Shown: positions 18,725-28,022, counted from the stretch's first letter. The stretch: DNA of 64,000 nucleotides from Clostridioides difficile (GCF_001299635.1 NZ_JRHN01000038.1:124001-188000), one strand, 5' to 3'. Made by a program: numbers and translations. The notes: generated by a model not told the origin, from the letters alone.

Positions 18725-20230
18725 TTAATTTCTTGAGATATTGGGGTAGAGTGTTAAAGAAAAATCATCAGACTTCTGACTAGCTTCTTTTTTATATACA
18801 GCATAATTAATTACAGTTTTAAGTAGTATGTTTTTTAAATAGGGTTCTTTCTCTTCTGTATATTCACTTAGAATTCTTTCGAGTTGAGGAATAACTTGCG
18901 TTTCAACTATTTTTCTTTCTTTTTCAATTTCAATATTTATATTTGTTTTATTTATAGCTTTTCTTATATTCTCTATACGAGATGTAAGTATATTTGAACG
19001 TTCTAGAAATGTATCACTGTCATAAATCCCTTGTTCTAAAAAATCATGTAGTCGCTCTTTTTGTTTTTCTAGATTATTAAATTCTTTATTTAAACTTGCT
19101 AAAGTATTTTCTAAATTATCCTTAATTTTAAAACTATCTTTTTCTTCTTTTAAAGATAGTTTATAATCTATTACCCATTTGTTTAAAACTGATAAAATTT
19201 TATTTTCTAATATGTATAATTTTGTAGCTTTATTTTTACAATTAGTACAAACCATATATTTCTCATGACCACTTGATGTAGTATTGGATTTAGCTACTAA
19301 AGTATGATTACAGTATCCACATTTTACAATCCCAGCTAGTGGATTAGTTATTTTATTGTTTGATGTGGGAGAGTTACTACGTTTTTTTCTTATGTTCTGT
19401 GCTTCATTCCATATATCTTCGCTTATTATTGGTTCGTGTTTTCCTTTTACTTCAATCTGTTCTTCGATTCCTCTTGTTCTACTAGAATTTCTTTTTCTCT
19501 CAACTTTATTCCATACTATATAACCACAATACACTTTATTTTTTATAATATCTCTAACTCCTTTTTCATACCAAGTCCTACCTGTTGTAGTTTTATAACC
19601 AAGTTCATTTAGATAACTAGATATTTTACATGCGCCACCTCCCTTTAAATACATATCAAAGATTATTTTAACAACAGTTGCTTTCTCTTCATTTATTATA
19701 AGTATTCTTTCTTTATTATTTAAATATTTAATATCATATCCATAAGGCGGTGCTTGAGCTATAAATTTACCTTCTTCAATACTTTTAATTTTTCCTCTTT
19801 GCATACGTCTAGATATTAATTTTAATTCTTTACGAGCCATAAAAGCTTCAAATTCGGAATATTCTTCATCAAATTCATCATTTAAATCATAAATTTTTCT
19901 AGGAGTAATAATTTTTGTTTTAGATTTTTTAAATGTATCCAATATTAATCCTTGGTCTTGCATATTTCCACGTCCTAAACGGTCAATATCCATTACTAAG
20001 ACTGCATCATAGTCATTATTTTTAACCTCATCTAATAGTTCTATCATCTTAGGTCTGTATTTTATACTTTCACCAGAAATAAGTTCTTCTTTAATATTAA
20101 TAACATTTAAATTTTTCTCTTTTGCTAATTTTAAAAGAGTTGTCTTATGTCTACTTAGTGTTTCAAATTCACCTCTATGTTCTGCTTCTTCATCAGCTCT
20201 GCTTTTGCGTAAATAAATTGCGACATTCAT
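18725..20230 (-). CDS. Large serine recombinase (integrase/excisionase of element 1)
   Basis: 501 residues. The N-terminal resolvase domain has the catalytic serine in YLRKSRADEE and the arginine-rich DIDRLGRG motif. The recombinase domain contains PPYGYDIKYL and RTWYEKGVRDIIKNKVYCG. A zinc ribbon (CGYCN, then CTNCKN) and a coiled coil near residues 375-450 follow, as in large serine recombinases. The gene ends 38 bases from the left boundary, the usual arrangement. It should catalyse insertion at the ATCAGT core; excision normally needs a directionality factor, which I do not recognise here. Confidence 0.95.
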   Translation of the reverse strand: MNVAIYLRKSRADEEAEHRGEFETLSRHKTTLLKLAKEKNLNVINIKEELISGESIKYRPKMIELLDEVKNNDYDAVLVMDIDRLGRGNMQDQGLILDTFKKSKTKIITPRKIYDLNDEFDEEYSEFEAFMARKELKLISRRMQRGKIKSIEEGKFIAQAPPYGYDIKYLNNKERILIINEEKATVVKIIFDMYLKGGGACKISSYLNELGYKTTTGRTWYEKGVRDIIKNKVYCGYIVWNKVERKRNSSRTRGIEEQIEVKGKHEPIISEDIWNEAQNIRKKRSNSPTSNNKITNPLAGIVKCGYCNHTLVAKSNTTSSGHEKYMVCTNCKNKATKLYILENKILSVLNKWVIDYKLSLKEEKDSFKIKDNLENTLASLNKEFNNLEKQKERLHDFLEQGIYDSDTFLERSNILTSRIENIRKAINKTNINIEIEKERKIVETQVIPQLERILSEYTEEKEPYLKNILLKTVINYAVYKKEASQKSDDFSLTLYPNISRN

Positions 20231-20426
20231 TAAATCACACTCCTTGAATATATTATATTCAACAACAAATTGATTATATTTAAAATATAAAAAATAAACC
20301 CTTAAAAATACACGATATATTTTTAAAGGTTTATTTTTATATAGTAATTTCTATAGTCCATTTAAAATCTCATACTTTAAGTAATGTTCATATTGTTATC
20401 TTTATACCTTAGCTATAAATTTTACG

Positions 20427-21281
20427 CTATTTTTTTACAACAGGTATCCATACTTCAAACTTAGCATTTTGTGGGTCTGGATTTAAGTAAAGCTCAATAT
20501 CAGGACCATTGTCATATTCATATCCAGAAGTAGGCAACCATTCTGTTACAATACGCTTTTCTAGTTCTTGAATTGCTTGTGGGCATTGGCCTTCTCCAGA
20601 GAATATAGCCCAAGTAAAAGCTGGAATAGTGTATTCGTCTAATGTATTATCTATAGATTTTGTACTTGAAACTGATATAAAATATCTCCATTCTTCTAAA
20701 TCATTGCAAATGCTTATACCTAATACACCTTGAGGTTGACTATCCATCATAGGTATTAATTTTTGAAGAGTTCCATCTAAAGCAACTTTTTGCCACATTT
20801 GAGGAACAATTTCAAAATTCTTTTCTAATTCAGTGTGAAGTGGCTGAGATACACCAACTATACGAAATGCTTCTTTTTTTTCGACTCTATAATTCATTTC
20901 TTCGGCTCCTTTTATACTAATTTTGAAGCTGATTGGTGGAAAGGCCTTCAAAGTTGTTATTTCTCCTTTTTTTATAACTGATGGAGCAACACCATGAATA
21001 CTTTTAAATGCACGATTAAAGGCAGTTGGAGAAGAATATCCATATTTTAAAGCTACATCAATTATTTTTTTATCATCATTCTGTAATTCTACAGCTGCCA
21101 AAGACATTCGTCTACGACGAATATATTCAGAAAGTGGTACATCTGCCATATAAGCAAACATTCTTTGAAAATGATATGTAGAACAACAAGCTATTTTTGC
21201 AACTTGTTCATATTCAATTTCTTTTGTTATGTTTTCTTCAATATAGTTAATTGCTTTGTTTAATCTTTCAATCCATTCCAT
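20427..21281 (-). CDS. AraC-family regulator with GyrI-like effector-binding domain
   Basis: ATG 21281 is used because AAGGAG lies at proper spacing; a longer frame upstream has no ribosome site. Residues about 1-105 are two helix-turn-helix motifs of AraC/XylS type (EYEQVAKIACCSTYHFQRMF; DVALKYGYSSPTAFNRAFK). From about 130 a GyrI/Rob-type ligand domain follows, ending in DIELYLNPDPQNAKFEVWIPV. Such proteins bind small hydrophobic or toxic compounds and activate efflux or detoxification genes. It is cargo of element 1, divergent from the small gene at 21667. Confidence 0.9.
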   Translation of the reverse strand: MEWIERLNKAINYIEENITKEIEYEQVAKIACCSTYHFQRMFAYMADVPLSEYIRRRRMSLAAVELQNDDKKIIDVALKYGYSSPTAFNRAFKSIHGVAPSVIKKGEITTLKAFPPISFKISIKGAEEMNYRVEKKEAFRIVGVSQPLHTELEKNFEIVPQMWQKVALDGTLQKLIPMMDSQPQGVLGISICNDLEEWRYFISVSSTKSIDNTLDEYTIPAFTWAIFSGEGQCPQAIQELEKRIVTEWLPTSGYEYDNGPDIELYLNPDPQNAKFEVWIPVVKK

Positions 21282-21666
21282 AAAATCAGCTCCTTGTAAT
21301 TTATATAATATATATTTTAAAATAGTTAATCCTCTCTTTCTATGCACTAATTAACTAGCTTAATAAAGAATGAACATGAGAAAGTCTGTAATTAACTACA
21401 AAAATGAACAAATAGTATTGTTTTTCACATTAAAGTATATCACAAATTAGTATCTAATTTTTATAGAAGATAACAGTTTTAATTGATTATGAAATTTTTA
21501 TAATATTTTAGGTTAAACATTTAATTATATATAATATTTTATTCATAGTTAACTATTTTTGAGGGTTTGCTTTTAATCAAGCAAAGCTTAGTTACTCAAT
21601 TATAAATAATCATTGAGAATAGGACAATTTTTAAGATACATAAAATATAAAGAGGAGGGGATTTAA
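21282..21666. other. Divergent intergenic region
   Basis: It holds two small hairpins: TTTGCTT/AAGCAAA at 21566-21585 and CTCAAT/ATTGAG at 21595-21617. GAGGAGGGG forms the ribosome site for the next gene. It should carry promoters for the AraC gene and for 21667. No coding sequence seen. Confidence 0.5.
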
Positions 21667-21948
21667 ATGCCAAAGATAGAAAAAGACTTGGATGGTACAA
21701 CTACTATAATATATCTCGACGACGATGTAGATGTTCCAACAGACGAGAATGGTTATAAAATATCCATGACAGTACTACATGGAAAGACAATCTGTCATGT
21801 AGTATCTCCTGAAACAACCTTAGGAAGAAAGTTCACATTAGAAGAAAAACAAGAAAAAGATACAATAATATATGAAGCAATAGAAAAAATAATGGTAGAT
21901 AGACAATTACAAATAAAAGATTCAAACAAAGAAGTTGCTAGTCATTAG
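21667..21948 (+). CDS. Small acidic protein of unknown function
   Basis: 93 residues with a strong GAGGAGGGG ribosome site. The first half is beta-rich with an acidic run (YLDDDVDVPTDENGYKI); the second half is a predicted charged helix (FTLEEKQEKDTIIYEAIEKI). No family recognised. It lies alone between the AraC regulator and the operator-controlled esterase operon of element 1. Confidence 0.7.
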   Translation: MPKIEKDLDGTTTIIYLDDDVDVPTDENGYKISMTVLHGKTICHVVSPETTLGRKFTLEEKQEKDTIIYEAIEKIMVDRQLQIKDSNKEVASH

Positions 21949-21994
21949 CACTTCTTTAATAAGTTAAGTAGGACAAGTATTTTTTATAATATTA

Positions 21995-22049
21995 TTGACT
22001 TATAGTCTAATTAGACTATAATATAAACATAGATAGTCTAATTAGACTA
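21995..22049 (+). promoter_or_regulatory. Promoter with two identical 16-bp palindromic operators
   Basis: A -35 TTGACT (21995-22000) and a -10 TATAAT (22017-22022) are 16 bases apart. The palindrome TAGTCTAATTAGACTA occurs at 22003-22018, inside the spacer, and again at 22034-22049, just past the likely start of transcription. This is a textbook repressor layout. The PadR-type regulator encoded at 22998, second gene of the same transcript, is the best candidate to bind it. Confidence 0.85.
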
Positions 22050-22094
22050 CCATGAAAAATAAATACAACAAGAGTTTAAGAAAGGACAATAACA

Positions 22095-22943
22095 ATGATT
22101 AAATCATTTTTAATGTTAGGACAGTCCAATATGGCTGGAAGAGGATTCATAAGTGAAGTGACTCCAATTTATAATGAAAGAATACAGATGTTACGTAATG
22201 GAAGATGGCAAATGATGACAGAACCTATTAATTATGACAGACCAGTTTCTGGGGTAAGTCTTGCTGCATCATTTGCAAATGCATGGTGTTGTGAAAATCA
22301 AGAGGATAGAATTGGGCTAATTCCTTGTGCTGAAGGAGGCAGTTCCTTAGATGAATGGAATATAGATGGTATACTTTTTAAACATGCTATAAGTGAAGCT
22401 AAATTTGCCATGCAAAGCAGTGAATTGACAGGAATTTTATGGCATCAAGGAGAAAGTGACAGTAATAATGGCAACTATAAATTTTATTATAAAAAATTAC
22501 TTTCTATTATTGAAGCTCTTAGAAAAGAATTAAATATTCCAGATATGCCAATTATTATTGGTGGATTGGGAGACTTCTTAGGAAAAGTAGGTTTTGGGAA
22601 AAGTTGTACTGAGTACGTATTTATCAATCAAGAGTTACAGAAATTTGCTTTTGAACAAGATAATTGTTACTTTGTTACAGCAACAGGCCTTACATCTAAT
22701 CCTGATGGTATTCATATTGATGCAATATCTCAAAGAAAATTTGGATTACGTTATTTTGAAGCTTTTTATAATAAAAAGCATATTATGGAAGCATTAGCTA
22801 ATGAAAGTGAGTTGATAATACCAAGTAATTCCAAGACATATACAAAAACAGAAAAAATATATATAAATAGTATGGACTTGGCACTAGGAAAGATATCATA
22901 TGATGAGTTTGAATCTAAACTTATTAAACTTAATGATAATTAG
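22095..22943 (+). CDS. SGNH-type carbohydrate acetylesterase (SASA family)
   Basis: Predicted to remove acetyl groups from sugars or glycans. Motifs of the sialate-O-acetylesterase-like SGNH family are all present: MLGQSNMAG with the nucleophile serine, the CAEGGSSLDEW block, WHQGESD, and the DGIHI segment with the catalytic Asp/His near residue 215. 282 residues; no signal peptide, so it acts in the cytoplasm. The last 50 residues are a lysine-rich extension of unknown role. First gene of an operon with a PadR regulator, under the double-palindrome promoter. Confidence 0.85.
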   Translation: MIKSFLMLGQSNMAGRGFISEVTPIYNERIQMLRNGRWQMMTEPINYDRPVSGVSLAASFANAWCCENQEDRIGLIPCAEGGSSLDEWNIDGILFKHAISEAKFAMQSSELTGILWHQGESDSNNGNYKFYYKKLLSIIEALRKELNIPDMPIIIGGLGDFLGKVGFGKSCTEYVFINQELQKFAFEQDNCYFVTATGLTSNPDGIHIDAISQRKFGLRYFEAFYNKKHIMEALANESELIIPSNSKTYTKTEKIYINSMDLALGKISYDEFESKLIKLNDN

Positions 22944-22997
22944 ATAAAATATTCATTAATATATTAGTAAATATAGCTTGAAAAAAGAGGTGATTTT

Positions 22998-23519
22998 TTG
23001 ATACCATTATTAATTTTAGGATTATTAAAACAAAATCCAAATTCTTATGGATATGAGTTGTTAGCATTAATGGAGAAGAAGCATTACAAGTACATAGTAA
23101 ATTTCACTAAAGGTTCTTTTTATTATAATTTACAGCAACTTGAAGAAAAAAAGTTTATTGAAAAAGTTGAAAATAAACAATCTAATAAAAGTAGAGAAAC
23201 TCATAACTATATAATTACTGAACTTGGATGTCAAGAATTTGAAAAACTAATGTATAAGTATGGTTCTAAAACAGAGTATATAAATCTATCATTTTACGCA
23301 ACACTGTTATTTGCCAATGATTATAAAAATGAAAAGTTAATAGAATTGTTGGAAACGCAAATTAAGCAAACTCAAGTAAGAATTTCTCTGTTAAATGAAT
23401 CCATAGAAAATAACAAAACAAATTCACATTATTTTAATAGGATGCTAGAAAATTCTCGTTCTCACCATTTAGTTAATATTGAATGGTTTGAGAAGTTACT
23501 AAATGATATTAAAGATTGA
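22998..23519 (+). CDS. PadR-family transcriptional regulator
   Basis: 173 residues from a TTG start with GAGGTG upstream. The N-terminal winged helix shows IPLLILGLLKQNPNSYGYEL and FTKGSFYYNLQQLEEKKFIE, the PadR signature. The C-terminal dimerisation helices fall around residues 105-170. It lies 54 bases after the esterase and probably represses their common promoter through the palindromes at 22003 and 22034; this pairing is inferred from position. Confidence 0.88.
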   Translation: MIPLLILGLLKQNPNSYGYELLALMEKKHYKYIVNFTKGSFYYNLQQLEEKKFIEKVENKQSNKSRETHNYIITELGCQEFEKLMYKYGSKTEYINLSFYATLLFANDYKNEKLIELLETQIKQTQVRISLLNESIENNKTNSHYFNRMLENSRSHHLVNIEWFEKLLNDIKD

Positions 23520-23873
23520 TGTTAATAATAAAAAAATCTACATATATACTTTATATAAATGTAGGATATATAGATTAAAATAAGGCAGATAATTTCCAAT
23601 TGGATATCTGTCTTTTTATTATATAAGATGTTAAAAGACATTTATACTATGTAAATAAAATTTATAAATATAAAGTTATTAATCGTTGAATTACAGACAC
23701 TTAAGATGAAAAGTATGACATCTGATATAATAAAATTGTTTGAGTATTAATTAATGGTATAAATAGTTTTAATATAATTGTATTTATAAATAATTATAAA
23801 ATAATAAATTAATTTTTTTATACTGACTTTTTTATAGTATAAATCGTTATATATAATGACGGAGGTGATAATA
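23520..23873. other. Intergenic region with terminator at 23583-23618
   Basis: GGCAGATAATTTCC pairs with the segment ending ATATCTGTC and is followed by TTTTTATT: terminator of the esterase-padR operon. The rest is AT-rich and should hold the sigma-factor promoter. No gene seen. Confidence 0.7.
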
Positions 23874-24389
23874 GTGAATGATGCTCGGATTATATCAAGA
23901 ATAAAAGCAGGGGAAAAAGAATTGTTTGATACTCTAATCAAAAAATACTATGATAGCATCTATTGTTATTGTTATCGCCATGTAGACAATCAAATGACTG
24001 CACAAGACTTAACCCAAGATGTATTTATAACAGTTATAAAAAATATAAGTGATTATAAACATTATGGTAAGTTTGAAAACTATTTATATGTTATCGCAAA
24101 AAATAAGTGTAAGGACTTATGGAAGAAAAAGCAACCGATATATTTGGAGTCATTAGATAAAGAGATGTCAAAGCAAGAATTAGCAGATGTTGAAAACAAA
24201 ATATTTGTAAAAGAAGCTTTGATTAAATTACCAGAAGTAGAGTTTGAAGTGATAATTTTAAGGTATTATCATGATTTAAAATTTAAGGATATTGCTAAGA
24301 TTATGGGTTCAAGCGTCTCTGTAACAAAGTATAGAATGAATAGAGCATTAAAAAAACTAAAATTATATCTGGAAGGAGGTAAATTATGA
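23874..24389 (+). CDS. ECF-type RNA polymerase sigma factor
   Basis: The GTG at 23874 follows GGAGGTGAT at good spacing; an ATG at 23856 precedes that ribosome site and is unlikely. 171 residues. Region 2 has YYDSIYCYCYRHVDNQMTAQDLTQDVF; region 4 has LRYYHDLKFKDIAKIMGSS followed by the recognition helix. It overlaps the next gene by 4 bases. Together with the membrane protein, ABC ATPase and permease it forms a sigma-controlled transporter module, which in Firmicutes often responds to antimicrobial peptides or envelope stress. Confidence 0.93.
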   Translation: MNDARIISRIKAGEKELFDTLIKKYYDSIYCYCYRHVDNQMTAQDLTQDVFITVIKNISDYKHYGKFENYLYVIAKNKCKDLWKKKQPIYLESLDKEMSKQELADVENKIFVKEALIKLPEVEFEVIILRYYHDLKFKDIAKIMGSSVSVTKYRMNRALKKLKLYLEGGKL

Positions 24390-25147
24390 ATAATAAAAAA
24401 CTTAAAGAAAGTCTATTTGAATATAAAGTTCCAAAATATGATGTTTCAGCAATTGAAAAAACGGTTAAAGCTATACATGAATTAACATTTAATAATGCAG
24501 ATAAAAGAATGAATAGTATAGAATTTTTTATCTCTCAAATTGGCTTTATACGAAAAAGAACTTGGATTATGCAATTTTTAGTACTGTGTATAATATGCTT
24601 ATTTTTATTTAGTACATCAAGAGATAGCAATTCACTTTACAATACTTTATCCTTGATTTCCGCAACATTTCCACTTCTCATATTAACTAATATAGAAGAG
24701 TTAGCAAAAGTATATAATAGTAGTATTTTAGAGATAGAATTTTCAACCAAAAATACACTACACAAAATTATTGCTACAAGAATGCTTGTATTTGGAATAA
24801 GTGATTTGTTGCTTATGCTTATTGTCTTGATATCTGCAAAACAAACTATTAATTTAAATGTACTGTATATAATAATTTATATACTAGTGCCCTTTAACTT
24901 AATGTGTATAGGATGTATGGAAATTATAAATAGAAACAAAGGTAAAAATACGAATTATTATTGTATGATATATGGTGTATCTCTTGTATTATTGATATTT
25001 ACACTAGGTACTTTTAGAAAAAGTATATATCAATTTGAATCAATAAACCAATGGCTAATCGTTTTTATAATCACATCATTAATATTAATTTATGAAATAA
25101 GAAAAACATGGAGACATATTCGTTCGTTTGAAAATATTATTGTGTAA
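24386..25147 (+). CDS. Membrane protein, possible anti-sigma factor
   Basis: 253 residues. The N-terminal about 65 residues are soluble and charged, then about six hydrophobic segments follow (near 68-85, 90-105, 130-150, 155-175, 190-208, 215-235). The start overlaps the sigma-factor stop (ATGA-type), indicating tight coupling. A cytoplasmic head plus membrane part encoded directly after an ECF sigma suggests an anti-sigma factor, but I see no ZAS zinc motif, so this is inference from position. Confidence 0.75.
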   Translation: MNNKKLKESLFEYKVPKYDVSAIEKTVKAIHELTFNNADKRMNSIEFFISQIGFIRKRTWIMQFLVLCIICLFLFSTSRDSNSLYNTLSLISATFPLLILTNIEELAKVYNSSILEIEFSTKNTLHKIIATRMLVFGISDLLLMLIVLISAKQTINLNVLYIIIYILVPFNLMCIGCMEIINRNKGKNTNYYCMIYGVSLVLLIFTLGTFRKSIYQFESINQWLIVFIITSLILIYEIRKTWRHIRSFENIIV

Positions 25148-25185
25148 GAAAAAAATAAGAATATACAGTATCAGGAGGAATAAGT

Positions 25186-26052
25186 ATGGAGCTAAGTGTA
25201 GAAGGATTAACAAAACAGTATAATAACAAAGTTATAGTAGATAAAATAGAATTTAGATTGAATGAAGGTATATATGGATTTTTAGGAGAAAATGGGGCAG
25301 GAAAGACCACTCTTATGAGAATGATTTGTGGGATATTAAGTCCATCATCTGGAGAAGTAAAGATAGATGGTAAAAATAACTTGGATATGGGAGAAGATTT
25401 TAGAGATATGATTGGATATCTTCCTCAAGACTTTGGATATTATCCAGATTTTACTGCAAAAGAATTTATGCTATATATAGCTTCATTAAAGGGATTGATA
25501 CCTAGCCATGCAAAGAAAAAAACACAAGAATTATTAGAAATGGTTGGTTTATCAGATGTAATCAATAAAAAAATAAAAACATTCTCTGGAGGGATGAAAC
25601 AAAGGCTAGGATTTGCTCAGACACTACTTAACGACCCTAAAATTTTAATATTAGATGAACCAACAGCAGGATTAGACCCTAAAGAACGAGTTAGATTTCG
25701 TAATTTGATTTCAAAATTCTCTAAAAAGAAAATTGTTATTTTATCTACTCATATTGTATCTGATGTAGAACATATTGCAGATAAGATTTTAATAATGAAA
25801 AAAGGAAGATTCATTTTAACTGGTTCAGTTGAAGAGGTAACTTCAAAAATAGAAGATAAAGTATGGAAATGTGTAATTAATGAAAATGAAGTAGAGTATA
25901 TGTCTGATAGATATTGTTTAGCAAATATTCATCATTCTGGAGGAGTCGTAAATCTTAGAATTATAAGTGATATAAAACCACATGATAATGCATGTAATTT
26001 GAAACCAACATTAGAAGATTTGTATTTATATTGTATCAATGAGGAACTATAA
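25186..26052 (+). CDS. ABC transporter ATP-binding protein
   Basis: 288 residues, ABC-2 export type. Walker A is GENGAGKTTL, the signature is FSGGMKQRLG, and Walker B is ILILDEPTAGLDP; the H-loop His follows in LSTHIVSD. The C-terminal extension beyond residue 215 is usual for drug or peptide exporters. AGGAGG precedes the ATG. It pairs with the permease 20 bases downstream; both belong to the sigma-factor operon of element 1. Confidence 0.95.
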   Translation: MELSVEGLTKQYNNKVIVDKIEFRLNEGIYGFLGENGAGKTTLMRMICGILSPSSGEVKIDGKNNLDMGEDFRDMIGYLPQDFGYYPDFTAKEFMLYIASLKGLIPSHAKKKTQELLEMVGLSDVINKKIKTFSGGMKQRLGFAQTLLNDPKILILDEPTAGLDPKERVRFRNLISKFSKKKIVILSTHIVSDVEHIADKILIMKKGRFILTGSVEEVTSKIEDKVWKCVINENEVEYMSDRYCLANIHHSGGVVNLRIISDIKPHDNACNLKPTLEDLYLYCINEEL

Positions 26053-26072
26053 ATATATATAAGGAGATAAGT

Positions 26073-27314
26073 ATGTCTACATTAATTAAATTTGAATTAA
26101 AAAAAATAATAAAGAGAAAGTCTACAATAGCAGTTATTTTAGGAAGTCTAGCCTTAAGCATAATCCTTTTTTCTTTAATGCCACTTCAAGAAAAAGCTAA
26201 TGATGAGAATGGAAAAGAGTATAGAGGTCTACAGGCCATTGAAATAAAAAAACAACAATCTAAATTAAATGATGGGTACATAACAAATAAAAAAGTAGAA
26301 AACTCAGTTAAAGAATATCAAAAAATGTTTAATAATCCAGATAATATTATAAAAGATGAAAGTGGTTTTTCAGATTTTAAACCAGATATTTATTGGAAAT
26401 TTTTTTATCCTAGTAAGAGTTTTTACAGTTTTATAATAGAGTCATATAGTAAGCCTAATGATTTTGATTCCTCTATAATTAGAACAATGTCACTAAAGAA
26501 TGGCATTGATTTTTATAAGTCTAGAAATGAAAAAGTAAATACAATCTTAAATATGGAATATGCAGATGGAAATTATACACAAAAAGAAAAGGAATTTTGG
26601 TTATCTAAGAATAAGGAAATAAGTGAGCCCTATTTAAATGGATATTATCAAGGTTGGGATTATTTCATATTATCGAGAGATTTACTGATTTTTACTATAT
26701 TAGCTATTTGTATAAGTATAGCTTCTGTATTTTCAGGAGAATATCAATCAGGTACTGATTCAGTGATATTATCTTCTAAATATGGAAAAAGTAAAGTTAT
26801 AACAGCCAAAATAATAAGTTCCTTTTTATTTGGGACAATTATTTTTATTATAAACACAATTGTATGTGTTGGAATACTCACTCTGTCTTTTGGAATGGAT
26901 GGATGGAATTTACCATTACAACTTACAACTAGTTCAGTTCCATATCCATATACACTTTTACAGGCAACATTACTAAGCATATTAGTTATTTATATTATAT
27001 TAATAGCATTAATTAGTTTTACACTTTTATTATCTTCTTGCATGAAATCACCTTTTCCAGTTTTAATTACAAATATAATAATACTTTTCGTACCAATATT
27101 TTTACAATATAGTGAAACCAACAAACTTTATAATCTGATTTTACGAATTTTGCCATCAAATGCTATTTCATTTTCGTTTGCCAATTATATAGATTACAAG
27201 ATTGGTAATTTAATAATAGATTTACCAACTATGATTATTTTTACATGTTTAGTACTTGCAATTATTTTCTTACCTTTTACTAAAAATAATTTTAAAAAAC
27301 ACCAAGTTAATTAA
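26073..27314 (+). CDS. ABC-2 type permease
   Basis: 413 residues. One membrane helix lies near 15-35, then a large external domain of about 160 residues, then about five helices in the C-terminal half, the usual ABC-2 permease plan. AAGGAG lies upstream. It is the last gene of the sigma/ABC operon and ends 160 bases from the right boundary of element 1. The substrate cannot be told from sequence; export of a toxic peptide or lipid-targeting compound is likely. Confidence 0.88.
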   Translation: MSTLIKFELKKIIKRKSTIAVILGSLALSIILFSLMPLQEKANDENGKEYRGLQAIEIKKQQSKLNDGYITNKKVENSVKEYQKMFNNPDNIIKDESGFSDFKPDIYWKFFYPSKSFYSFIIESYSKPNDFDSSIIRTMSLKNGIDFYKSRNEKVNTILNMEYADGNYTQKEKEFWLSKNKEISEPYLNGYYQGWDYFILSRDLLIFTILAICISIASVFSGEYQSGTDSVILSSKYGKSKVITAKIISSFLFGTIIFIINTIVCVGILTLSFGMDGWNLPLQLTTSSVPYPYTLLQATLLSILVIYIILIALISFTLLLSSCMKSPFPVLITNIIILFVPIFLQYSETNKLYNLILRILPSNAISFSFANYIDYKIGNLIIDLPTMIIFTCLVLAIIFLPFTKNNFKKHQVN

Positions 27315-27328
27315 ACTATATAATATAA

Positions 27329-27384
27329 AAAGCTTGAGGATACAGAAATAAATTATAGTTAATTTCTGTATATTCAAGCTTTGA
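27329..27384. terminator. Terminator near the right end of element 1
   Basis: AAAGCTTGAGGATACAGAAAT at 27329 pairs with the segment AATTTCTGTATATTCAAGCTTT, a long stem. There is no long T-run after it, but its place after the permease gene and its strength support termination or insulation of the element's cargo. Confidence 0.7.
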
Positions 27385-27467
27385 AGTTTTGTGTTTAAGT
27401 TGAGCAATTATAAAATATGTAGTTTAGAGATTATAAGTTTATGTTATAAACATACTGATTTTTGTAC

Positions 27468-27473
27468 ATCAGT
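27468..27473. other. attR core of element 1
   Basis: ATCAGT, the second copy of the 6-bp repeat; beyond it the binding-protein frame begins on the minus strand. ACTGAT lies inverted 8 bases to its left (27454-27459). Confidence 0.75.
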
Positions 27474-28022
27474 TCTTACATTAACATTACCTGCTTTTAG
27501 ATTTTCTCCTATAGTAAGCCCTTTGTCTTTTAGAACATATTCAAAAGTCATAAGTGGAACTCCACCTTTTCTGCCACCTAATATTTCTTTTCCTTTTAAA
27601 TCATCATAAGAGAAATTAGACATTTTTTTTCTAGCTACTAAAAAACTTCCATCTCTTTTAGTCAATTGAGCAAAGTTCACTGCATAATCATTTTTATTTT
27701 GATTATATACATATATAGATGCTTCAGGACCCATTAGACCTACATTTGCTTCACCTGAAATCAAAGCTGCCATAGTTTTATCAGCACCTTGAGTATTTAT
27801 AAGGTCGATTTTTATACCTTCATCTTCAAAAAAACCTTTTGTAATAGCAGCATATTGTGGAGCGTAAAAAACGGAATGAGTAACTTCTGCTATAGTTACC
27901 TTATCTAGATTTTTAGCTGAAGAAGAGTCATCTTTTTTATCATTGGAACTAAAATCACATCCAGTTAGACATAGCGTGCCTATAACAACAGAACTTGCAA
28001 TTGCAACTATTTTTTTAAACAT
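27468..28022 (-). pseudogene. 5' fragment of NMT1/THI5-like ABC substrate-binding lipoprotein gene
   Basis: It encodes a lipoprotein signal (MFKKIVAIASSVVIGTLCLTGC, lipobox LTGC) and the N-terminal lobe (FYAPQYAAITKGFFEDEG; GANK-like GADKTMAALISGEANVGL). The frame runs about 8 codons into element 1 before a stop. The 3' part is at 18187-18687. The family binds sulfonates, pyrimidine (HMP) precursors or similar compounds for SsuBC/ThiXZ-type transporters; the actual ligand cannot be read here. As it stands only about 192 residues are made, lacking the second lobe. GGGAGGTATTT precedes the start. Confidence 0.9.

Larger units (their letters stand above)
18682..27473. mobile_element. Element 1: 8.8 kb serine-recombinase integrative element
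   Basis: Boundaries are set by the two halves of the split binding-protein gene and by the direct repeat ATCAGT at 18682-18687 and 27468-27473. The left end carries a large serine recombinase reading toward the boundary. Cargo: AraC/GyrI regulator, a small unknown protein, SGNH esterase, PadR regulator, ECF sigma factor, membrane protein, ABC ATPase and permease. I see no relaxase, conjugation or phage genes, so transfer would need help from elsewhere. TTATAACA occurs inverted near both ends (18692-18699 and 27442-27449). Confidence 0.88.

Noticed and set aside
18692-27449. TTATAACA as true terminal inverted repeats of element 1
   Set aside because: The distances to the core differ (4 and 18 bases) and the motif is AT-rich, so chance is possible; mentioned only as a weak observation.
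18187-28022. Reading the two binding-protein pieces as separate small genes or as frameshift products
   Set aside because: The pieces lie 8.8 kb apart with a recombinase between them, share ATCAGT, and rejoin exactly in frame; insertion explains this better.
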